A stretch of DNA of 64,000 nt, taken from the NCBI RefSeq assembly GCF_014852585.1, contig NZ_JACVBX010000006.1, positions 186,001 to 250,000 of the forward strand. Direction: 5' to 3'. This stretch comes from Pseudomonas sp. PDM18 (lineage in GTDB: Bacteria > Pseudomonadota > Gammaproteobacteria > Pseudomonadales > Pseudomonadaceae). This document shows, piece after piece, positions 34,566 to 41,619 of the stretch. The notes beneath the pieces are model-generated. The model worked only from the letters and a program-made list of their open reading frames with translations, made no database searches and was not told where the DNA came from. The stretch's first letter is position 1; each line of letters opens with the position of its first letter. The translations under genes were made by a program, and so were the position numbers.

Positions 34566-35308
34566 CCTGCGCCCTATCCCTCGAAGCGCTGGCCTACGAC
34601 CATCAGGATGGCGAGGAAATCCTCCTGCACTGCCACTCGCAGGCGCAGCTGATCCACTCCATCTCCGGCGTGATGCTGGTGGGCGCGGCGCAGAAGAACT
34701 GGGTCGTGCCAGCCGGCCACGCGCTGTGGGTGCCGCCGGGCACCGAGCACCAGATCCGCATGTTCGGCAGCGTGCGCATGCGCACCCTGTTCATGCCCGC
34801 CTCCACCTGGCCCTGGGGCGGCCAGCATTGCCAGTTGATCGCGGTAACACCGCTGCTGCGCGAGCTGCTGGTTGCGGCCACTGCGGTGCAGGCCGGCGAT
34901 GGCAGCGAGCACCGCCGCCGCTGCCTGCACGAACTGTTGCTGGTCGAAATGGACGCAGCGCAGACGGTCGGTATCCACCTCGCCATGCCGCGGGACCTGC
35001 GCCTGCTGCGCCTGTGCAACGCGGTGATCGCCGCACCGGCGGATGAAACCGGCATGGAGGATTGGGCGCGGCAGCTGAACATGAGCAGCCGCACCCTCGC
35101 CCGCCTGTTCCAGCGCGAACTGGGCATGAACTTCGGCGACTGGCGCACCCGCGTGCGCATGGTCCTCAGCCTGCAACGCCTGATCGCCGGCGCCTCGGTG
35201 CTGGAGGTTGCGCTGGAGCACGGCTACCAGAGTCCGAGTGCGTTCTCGCAGACCTTCAAGCGCATCCTTGGGCAATCGCCCAGCCACTACCTGGCGGCGC
35301 GCGGCTGA
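34562..35308 (+). CDS. AraC-family regulator with cupin N-terminal domain (probable efflux regulator)
   Basis: The 248-residue product has a cupin-like sensing domain (HCHSQAQLIHSISGVM and VPAGHALWVPPGTEHQI) and a C-terminal AraC HTH pair (WARQLNMSSRTLARLFQRELG and VALEHGYQSPSAFSQTFKRILG). It is the type of regulator commonly placed in front of multidrug efflux genes. It lies 101 bases upstream of the outer-membrane/HlyD/MFS operon in the same direction. The upstream region 34380-34500 is AT-rich. No ribosome site precedes ATG 34562; see the leader ORF. Confidence 0.84.
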   Translation: MTCALSLEALAYDHQDGEEILLHCHSQAQLIHSISGVMLVGAAQKNWVVPAGHALWVPPGTEHQIRMFGSVRMRTLFMPASTWPWGGQHCQLIAVTPLLRELLVAATAVQAGDGSEHRRRCLHELLLVEMDAAQTVGIHLAMPRDLRLLRLCNAVIAAPADETGMEDWARQLNMSSRTLARLFQRELGMNFGDWRTRVRMVLSLQRLIAGASVLEVALEHGYQSPSAFSQTFKRILGQSPSHYLAARG

Positions 35309-35409
35309 GCAGTTTGTCATTTTCGCGAGACAGGTTGTCGGCCTTGCGAGAGAGCCGCACCGGCTGAATCCCTAACCTGCGGAAGTCCGAAACCACGTGA
35401 CTTCCCGAC

Positions 35410-36897
35410 ATGCCCATACCTTCTTCCAACCCGCGACACTCACTGCTCGCGCTCGCTTGCGCCGGCCTGCTGCTGGGCGGCTGCGCGGCAGTCAGCGAAC
35501 ATGAAACGCCGGCGGCCCATTTGCCTGCCAGCGGCGACTGGCAGGCGCTCGCCGCCGCCACCGCCGAGCAGGCGCCACCCACCGACTGGTGGCGGTTGTA
35601 TCAGGACCCACAGCTCGACCAGTTGGTAACCCAGGCACTGCAATACAACCAGGACCTGCAAGCCTCCCTCGCCCATGTCGACGAACTGCTGGCACAGCTT
35701 GGCCAGGCTAGGGCCCAGCGCTGGCCGAGCACCACGACGAGCTGGCAGACCTTCTACGGTCGCACCCGCGATGACCAGAGCGAGGCCAAAGTCAGCGGCA
35801 GTCGCGCCGGCTCGCAATGGAACCAGGCGCCGGGGTTCGCCCTGGACTACCAACTCGACCTCTGGGGCCAGATGCGCCAGTCGATCCTCTCTGCCCAGGC
35901 CAATGCTGAAGCCGCGCAGGCAGCCCATGACCAGTTGCTGGTGAACATCGCTGCAGGCACTGCCCGCGCCTATGCCAATGCCTGCGCCTACGCCGCGCGG
36001 GCCGCTATCCAGCAGCACTCGGTCTCGACGGTGGAACGCAGCCTCGAACTCACACTCCGCCAGCGCCGCGCTGGCCTGATCACCGACCTGGAGGTGGATC
36101 GCGTGCGCAGCCTGCTGGAAGAGACACGTGCCCTGCTGCCGCACCTGCAGGCGGAACACCAGGCCGCACTGGAGGAACTCGGCGTGCTCACCGGCAACGG
36201 GCCGGAGCAACTCCCGGCAGCCGTCAGCGATTGCCAGGACGTACCGCAACTCAGCCGGGCGCTCCCGGTCGGTGATGGCTGGGCACTGCTGCAGCGGCGT
36301 CCTGACATCCGTGCCACCGAGCGCACGCTGGCCGCCGCTGGGCACGAAGTTGGCGCACGCCAGGCCGACTTCTACCCGAGCGTCTCCTTCGGCGCGTCGA
36401 TCAGCTCTTCCGCCCAGCGCCTGCATGACCTCGGCGAACACGAGGCGATCACCTATGCGGTCGGGCCGCTGATCAGCTGGAGCTTCCCCAACCTGCTCAC
36501 TACCCGAGCCCACCTCGACGGCGCCCAGGCCCACGAACGCCAGCAGCTCGCCCGTTTCCAGCAGCAGGCGCTGGTTGCGCTCAAGGAGGTACGCCAGAGC
36601 CTGGCTCGCTACAACGGCGAGAGCCGCCACCGCGACGCGCTCACTGGTGCCCTGGTCAGCAGCCGCAACGCCTACCGCCTGGCACAACTGAACTACCAGG
36701 CCGGCGCGCTGGACTTCCTCGATGTGCTCGACAGCGAGCGCGCCATGGTCCGCCTCGAAGCGGACAAGGCCGAGGCCGACCGGCAACTGGTCGAGCGCCA
36801 GATCGACCTCTTCCACGCCCTTGGCGGCGGCTGGCAGGAAACGCCGGCCCGGGAACTCGCCGAGTACTCCACCCATTCCACAGGACCCGCCCGATGA
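35410..36897 (+). CDS. NodT-family outer-membrane efflux lipoprotein
   Basis: TolC-like channel of a tripartite efflux pump. The 495-residue product begins with a lipoprotein signal (lipobox LLGGC, Cys 25) and has the two OEP repeats: DWWRLYQDPQLDQLVTQAL near the N-terminus, QRRPDIRATERTLAAAGHEVGARQADFYPSVSF in the middle, and the final long helix with YQAGALDFLDVLDSERA. Its stop codon overlaps the HlyD gene start as ATGA. Co-transcribed with the adaptor and MFS pump genes. Confidence 0.92.
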   Translation: MPIPSSNPRHSLLALACAGLLLGGCAAVSEHETPAAHLPASGDWQALAAATAEQAPPTDWWRLYQDPQLDQLVTQALQYNQDLQASLAHVDELLAQLGQARAQRWPSTTTSWQTFYGRTRDDQSEAKVSGSRAGSQWNQAPGFALDYQLDLWGQMRQSILSAQANAEAAQAAHDQLLVNIAAGTARAYANACAYAARAAIQQHSVSTVERSLELTLRQRRAGLITDLEVDRVRSLLEETRALLPHLQAEHQAALEELGVLTGNGPEQLPAAVSDCQDVPQLSRALPVGDGWALLQRRPDIRATERTLAAAGHEVGARQADFYPSVSFGASISSSAQRLHDLGEHEAITYAVGPLISWSFPNLLTTRAHLDGAQAHERQQLARFQQQALVALKEVRQSLARYNGESRHRDALTGALVSSRNAYRLAQLNYQAGALDFLDVLDSERAMVRLEADKAEADRQLVERQIDLFHALGGGWQETPARELAEYSTHSTGPAR

Positions 36898-38039
36898 ACA
36901 TGGCCGTCGATGAACAACAAGCCAACTCCGCCGAACAGATCAGCAGGATCGAGCGCAAGCGCCGACTGTTGTGGCTGGGCGGCGGCGTGCTCACTTTCGC
37001 CGCACTGGGATACAGCATCTATTGGACCGGTGTCGGCCGCTACCTGGAAGAAACCGACGACGCCTATGTGCGCGCCGACTGGATCGCCATCAGCCCGAAG
37101 CTATCCGGCTATGTCGCCGAGGTGCTGGTGGAGGACAACCAGAGCGTCGCCGCCGGCACTCCGCTGGTGCGCATCGAGGACCGCGACTACCAGGCCCGCA
37201 TGCAGCAGGCAAGGGCGCGGCAGACCGCAGCCCGGGCTGCCATCGCCGTACAGCAGGCGGCTCTGGTAACGCTGGATGCGCAGCTGAAGGAACAGCAGGC
37301 GCTGATCGACCAGGCCGTCGCCGATATCGACAGTGCCCGCGCCGAACGCCAGCGCGCACAACTGGACTTCCAGCGCTACCGCGATCTGGTGGCCCAGCAG
37401 GCCGCCAGCAGCCAGCGACTGGAGAGCGTCACCGCGGACTTCGCCCGCGCGCGCTCGGCACTCAGCCGTGCCGATGCGGCGGCGAGCCGGCAGCGCACCC
37501 GCCTGAGCGTGCTCCAGGCCAGTCGCGAACAGGCCGCCGCCCGGTTGCGACAGCAGCAGGCCCACGCCGCCGAAGCGGACGCCAGCCTCGCCCTGGCGCA
37601 GCACGAACTGGACGACACGCTGATCCGTGCCCCCATTGCCGGCGTGGTCGGCCAGCGCCGCGTGCGGCAGCGCCAGTACGTCACGCCCGGCCTGCCGCTG
37701 CTGGCACTGGTACCGGTGGAACAGTCCTACGTGGTGGCCAACTACAAGGAAACCCAACTGCGCCGCATGCGTCCCGGCCAGCCGGTGGAAGTGCGCGTGG
37801 ACAGTTTTCCCGGTGCCGTGATGCACGGTCGCGTCGAGAGTTTTTCGCCTGGCTCCGGGGCGATCTTTGCCCTGCTGCCGCCGGACAATGCCACCGGCAA
37901 CTTTACCAAGATCGTCCAGCGCTTCCCGGTGAGGATCGCCCTGGATGGCGGCGCGCGGCAACAGGCGCCGATCCTGCCCGGTATGTCGGTGATCGCCGAA
38001 GTCGATACCCGCGACGGCGAGGTGCAACCGCATGACTAG
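36894..38039 (+). CDS. EmrA/HlyD-family membrane-fusion adaptor
   Basis: Periplasmic adaptor linking the MFS pump to the outer-membrane channel. The 381-residue product has one N-terminal membrane anchor (about 25-44), the ETDDAYVRADWIAISPKLSGYVAEVLVEDNQSVAAG lipoyl half, a long alpha-helical hairpin rich in Ala/Gln/Arg (about 95-220), and the second lipoyl half with TLIRAPIAGVVG followed by YVVANYKETQL. It overlaps its neighbours by 4 bases upstream and 8 bases downstream, so all three are translated together. Confidence 0.92.
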   Translation: MNMAVDEQQANSAEQISRIERKRRLLWLGGGVLTFAALGYSIYWTGVGRYLEETDDAYVRADWIAISPKLSGYVAEVLVEDNQSVAAGTPLVRIEDRDYQARMQQARARQTAARAAIAVQQAALVTLDAQLKEQQALIDQAVADIDSARAERQRAQLDFQRYRDLVAQQAASSQRLESVTADFARARSALSRADAAASRQRTRLSVLQASREQAAARLRQQQAHAAEADASLALAQHELDDTLIRAPIAGVVGQRRVRQRQYVTPGLPLLALVPVEQSYVVANYKETQLRRMRPGQPVEVRVDSFPGAVMHGRVESFSPGSGAIFALLPPDNATGNFTKIVQRFPVRIALDGGARQQAPILPGMSVIAEVDTRDGEVQPHD

Positions 38040-39576
38040 CGCAGCCAGTAACAGCGAAAAGACCTCGTTCAAGGCCTGGGTAGCGGTGATCGGCGGGCTG
38101 TTCGGCTGCTTCATGGCCGGCATGAACGTCCACGTCACCAGCGCCGCCCTGCCGGAAATCCAGGGTTCGCTGAGCGCCAGCTTCGAGGAGGGGTCATGGA
38201 TTTCCACGGCCTATCTGGTCGCCGAGATCGTGATGATCCCGCTGACCGCCTGGCTGGTGGAGGTGTTCTCCCTGCGGCGGGTGATGCTGGTGGGTTCGGC
38301 GATTTTCCTGGCGGCCTCGGTGGCGTGCTCGTTCTCCCCCAACCTCGCCACCCTGATTGCTATTCGCGTCATCCAGGGTGCGGCCGGCGCGGTGCTGATC
38401 CCCTTGTCGTTCCAGCTGATCATCACTGAGCTTCCGGCCTCGCGGGTGGCCATGGGCATGGCGCTGTTCAGCCTGTCCAACAGCGTCGCCCAGGCCGCCG
38501 GCCCGTCCATCGGCGGCTGGCTCACCGATGCCTACAGCTGGCGCTGGATCTTCTACCTGCAGCTGATCCCCGGCGTGCTCCTGCTGGCCGCCGTGGCCTG
38601 GGCCATCGAGCCCAAAACCATGCAGTTGAAAAAACTGCGAAATGGCGACTGGCTGGGCATCGCCAGCATGATCGTCGGCCTGGGCGCGGTGCAGATCGTG
38701 CTGGAGGAAGGCGGCCGCAAAGACTGGTTCGGTTCCGATTTCATCGTCTGGATGCTGGTCATCGGCGTGATTGCGCTATTGCTGTTCATCTACACACAGT
38801 TGTTCGGGCGGCGCTCCTTCATCAACCTGCGCCTGCTGGCCGGCTACAACTTTGGTGTGGCCAGCGCGGCGATGTTCATCTTCGGCGCGGCGACCTTCGG
38901 GCTGGTGTTCCTGGTGCCCAACTACCTGTCCCAGCTGCACGGCTACAACGCCCGCGAGATCGGCGTCAGCCTGATCGCCTATGGCCTGGTGCAGTTGCTC
39001 CTGGCGCCGCTGATGCCGCGCCTGATGCGCTGGCTGAACCCCAAACTGATGGTCGCCAGCGGCTTTGCCATCATGGCGCTGGGCTGCTATCTGGGTGCGC
39101 ACCTGGACGCCGACAGCGCAGCCAACGTGATCATCCCGTCGACGGTCGTGCGCGGCATCGGCCAGCCTTTCATCATGGTGGCGCTGTCGGTGCTGGCAGT
39201 CTCGGGCCTGTCCAAGCAGCAGGCCGGTTCGGCGTCGGCGCTGTTCTCCATGCTGCGCAACCTCGGCGGCGCGGTCGGTACGGCGGCGCTGACACAGATT
39301 GTGTCGCAGCGCGAGCGCTTCCACTCCGAACGCATCGGCGAGCAGGTGACACTTTTCTCCCCTGCCCTGCAAGAACGCCTGCAAGGCGAGCCCGCCAGCA
39401 CCTTCGGGATCACCGAGTGGTTGCCGGCACAGGCCGAATCCTTCGCCCGCCTCGGCGCACATATCCGTCATGAGTCATTACTCATGGCTTATGGAGATGC
39501 GTTCTACCTGTCCTTCCTCGCCCTGCTGGCCTGTGCAGTGGCCGCGCTGGCTCTGCGCAGCAACCGCCAGGCCTGA
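38032..39576 (+). CDS. EmrB-type MFS multidrug efflux pump (DHA2, 14-TM)
   Basis: Proton-driven inner-membrane pump. The 514 residues and about 14 hydrophobic segments fit DHA2. Visible marks are FMAGMNVHVTSAALPEIQGSL (helix 1, motif D1), GSWISTAYLVAEIVMIPL, RVIQGAAGAVLIPLSFQLI, the antiporter motif C region SNSVAQAAGPSIGGWLTDAYSWRWIF, and helix pairs to the end. It completes an EmrAB-TolC-like pump whose expression is probably set by the upstream AraC protein. It converges with the next gene, 3 bases apart. Confidence 0.92.
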   Translation: MTSAASNSEKTSFKAWVAVIGGLFGCFMAGMNVHVTSAALPEIQGSLSASFEEGSWISTAYLVAEIVMIPLTAWLVEVFSLRRVMLVGSAIFLAASVACSFSPNLATLIAIRVIQGAAGAVLIPLSFQLIITELPASRVAMGMALFSLSNSVAQAAGPSIGGWLTDAYSWRWIFYLQLIPGVLLLAAVAWAIEPKTMQLKKLRNGDWLGIASMIVGLGAVQIVLEEGGRKDWFGSDFIVWMLVIGVIALLLFIYTQLFGRRSFINLRLLAGYNFGVASAAMFIFGAATFGLVFLVPNYLSQLHGYNAREIGVSLIAYGLVQLLLAPLMPRLMRWLNPKLMVASGFAIMALGCYLGAHLDADSAANVIIPSTVVRGIGQPFIMVALSVLAVSGLSKQQAGSASALFSMLRNLGGAVGTAALTQIVSQRERFHSERIGEQVTLFSPALQERLQGEPASTFGITEWLPAQAESFARLGAHIRHESLLMAYGDAFYLSFLALLACAVAALALRSNRQA

Positions 39577-39579
39577 TCG

Positions 39580-39984
39580 TCACTGGATGCCGACGTGAAT
39601 GCTGTAGTCCACCTTCGTCCCGCGGCGGGCGGTGGCGCGCATCTGGTAGACCTGCACGCTGTAGGTCCCCGAGGCCGGCAATGCACCGCTCCAATCCTGG
39701 CCGACGGCGCCGCTGCCCAGGGCGGTGGATTCGCCTGGTTCGTCGCCTGGCGCGTAGAGGTTGAAGTTGGCGTTGTTGCTGCCGCTGACAGCGACTTTCA
39801 TGTGCTGCCCGGCCTTTGCCGAAAGGGTGTAGAGAACCGTGTCATAGCCCTTGAAACTACCTTTGACGGTGGTGCTGCTCGCGCCCTTGGCGAAGTGCAC
39901 CGGGACCGTCGTAATGGTATCGGCGGCCAGCGCGAGTGCGGGGCTGGCACTGAGCAGGCAGAACAGCAGCAGGGAGGTTTTCAT
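39580..39984 (-). CDS. Small secreted beta-rich protein, unknown function
   Basis: The 134-residue precursor has a signal peptide (MKTSLLLFCLLSASPALALA, cleavage near residue 20) and a mature domain of alternating strands: VHFAKGASSTTVKGSFKGYDT, YTLSAKAGQHMKVAVSG, NANFNLYAP, and the C-terminal YSVQVYQMRATARRGTKVDYSI. It resembles periplasmic PPC-like domains, some annotated as g-type lysozyme inhibitors; I cannot confirm this. ATG 39984 is chosen because AGGATG lies upstream and the signal peptide begins there. It lies 29 bases after the phosphodiesterase gene and may be in the same transcript. Confidence 0.65.
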   Translation of the reverse strand: MKTSLLLFCLLSASPALALAADTITTVPVHFAKGASSTTVKGSFKGYDTVLYTLSAKAGQHMKVAVSGSNNANFNLYAPGDEPGESTALGSGAVGQDWSGALPASGTYSVQVYQMRATARRGTKVDYSIHVGIQ

Positions 39985-40013
39985 GGTGATCATCCTGTTT
40001 CAGGAGTTGGAAG

Positions 40014-41570
40014 TCATGAGGCCGCCAGCCAGGTCTGGCCGGCGATGTAAGCGAGGAATTCGTCCAGCGGCATCGCCTTGCCGAACAGCCAGCCCTGGCC
40101 GTATTGCACGCCGCGCTGGCGCAGGTACTGCAGTTGCTCGTCGGTCTCGATGCCTTCGGCGACCATCAGCAACTCCAGCTGGCGCGCCATGGCGATGGTG
40201 TGATCGGTGACCGGGCACGGCGTGCCGGCCGACAGCGACTGGACGAAGGAGCGGTCGATCTTCAGCAGGTCCAGCGGCAGGCGCCGCAGGTATTGCAGGC
40301 TGGAGTAACCGGTGCCGAAGTCGTCCAGGGCAATCGGGTGGCCCGCTTCTCGGCTTTGCGCCAGTGTCCGGTGCGCGGCGTCGATACTCAACAGGCTGCT
40401 TTCGGTCACTTCCAGCCAGATAGCCTGGGCGGCAATTCCCGCCCGCCGCCGCTTCCGGGTCAGGTGCGGCAGGTAGGCGGCGCTGGCGATGTCCCGCGCT
40501 GAGAGGTTGATCGATACATGCTGCAACTGCCCCGAGGCAAGCGTTTCGCCCAGCTCTCGGCACACCGTGGCGATCACCTGGGAGGTGATCGGCTCGATCA
40601 GCCCGCTGGTTTCTGCCAGTGGCAGGAAGCGGTCTGGCATCACGACCGAGCCATCCTGGCGGCGCCAGCGCACCAGGGCTTCGGCACCGATGCAGCGGCC
40701 ATCGCGCAGGTCGAGGATTGGCTGGTAGAAAGCGCTGAACTCACCGTTGGCGACCGCCCGTGTGAGCACCGCCAGGGGCGACAGGCTAGCGCGTACGCGG
40801 CGCTCGACTGCCCAGCACCACAACCCGGCGAGCAGCAACCCGAGTGGCGCGAGCATCAGCAGCTCGCGCCAGAGGTCATGGAGCATTTCCTCGCGGCTGA
40901 CGGCCGCAACCGTCTGCCAGTTGCCGTGGGCAACCCGTGTGTAGATATAGCCATCGCGCAGCGCGGTCTGCGGCTCGCCGTGGATGCGCGTAAGCACCTG
41001 GGCGAAACCGGCGGCTGGCTTGCCCAGCCACTGCCCGGTCGGCGTACCCAGGGCCAGGCTGACGCCGGGCGCCAGCGACGTCTCGAGGAAGTGCTCGGGG
41101 TCGATCAGCAGGTTGAAGGCCGCATCCTGCAGCGACAACATCGGCTTGGCCAGCGCCGCGAAGGGCGGCACGTTGACTGCTACGCCAAGCCCCCCCTGTG
41201 TGCGGAACTCGGCAGGCCAGCGCTGTATCCCGCGGTCGGTCAACCCCCACGAGCTGCAGACGAAGACCTCTTCCTCGACATAACCCACCGCCTTCACCGC
41301 CAGCGTGTCGATGGCTACCAGGCGCATCTCTTCGATGCCCTCCACGGAGCACGGCGGCAGCGGCGAACGGTTCAGTTCGCGCAGCGCCGAGGCAGCCTGG
41401 GCAAAGGTTTCGTCGGCCCTTTGCGAAGCCAACCGGGCCAGGGTTTCCAGGCGTTCGGCGGTGTGCTGCAGGACCAACCTCCAAGCCAGGTAGCTGGTGC
41501 CGGCCAGTATCAGGGCAACCCCCAGCACGCTGGTGGCGATGCCTGTCCTGACGATGCGAGCTCGACTCAT
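40014..41570 (-). CDS. CSS-motif sensor c-di-GMP phosphodiesterase (EAL domain)
   Basis: Membrane enzyme that hydrolyses c-di-GMP. The 518-residue product has a first membrane helix at about 12-34, a periplasmic CSS domain with Cys 74 and the CSS triplet at 105-107, a second helix at about 237-255 and a cytoplasmic EAL domain. EAL residues appear intact: E297-A-L, N355 (NLSA), E387 (EVTES), DDFGTGYSS at 416-424, K437 and AEGIE near the end, so it should be active. In E. coli CSS-EAL proteins a periplasmic disulfide controls activity. It follows the autotransporter gene by 49 bases on the same strand. Confidence 0.92.
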   Translation of the reverse strand: MSRARIVRTGIATSVLGVALILAGTSYLAWRLVLQHTAERLETLARLASQRADETFAQAASALRELNRSPLPPCSVEGIEEMRLVAIDTLAVKAVGYVEEEVFVCSSWGLTDRGIQRWPAEFRTQGGLGVAVNVPPFAALAKPMLSLQDAAFNLLIDPEHFLETSLAPGVSLALGTPTGQWLGKPAAGFAQVLTRIHGEPQTALRDGYIYTRVAHGNWQTVAAVSREEMLHDLWRELLMLAPLGLLLAGLWCWAVERRVRASLSPLAVLTRAVANGEFSAFYQPILDLRDGRCIGAEALVRWRRQDGSVVMPDRFLPLAETSGLIEPITSQVIATVCRELGETLASGQLQHVSINLSARDIASAAYLPHLTRKRRRAGIAAQAIWLEVTESSLLSIDAAHRTLAQSREAGHPIALDDFGTGYSSLQYLRRLPLDLLKIDRSFVQSLSAGTPCPVTDHTIAMARQLELLMVAEGIETDEQLQYLRQRGVQYGQGWLFGKAMPLDEFLAYIAGQTWLAAS

Positions 41571-41619
41571 GATGAGCCTCCAGAGGGCGCACGACGTGCA
41601 CCCGAGCGGGGAAGATCGA

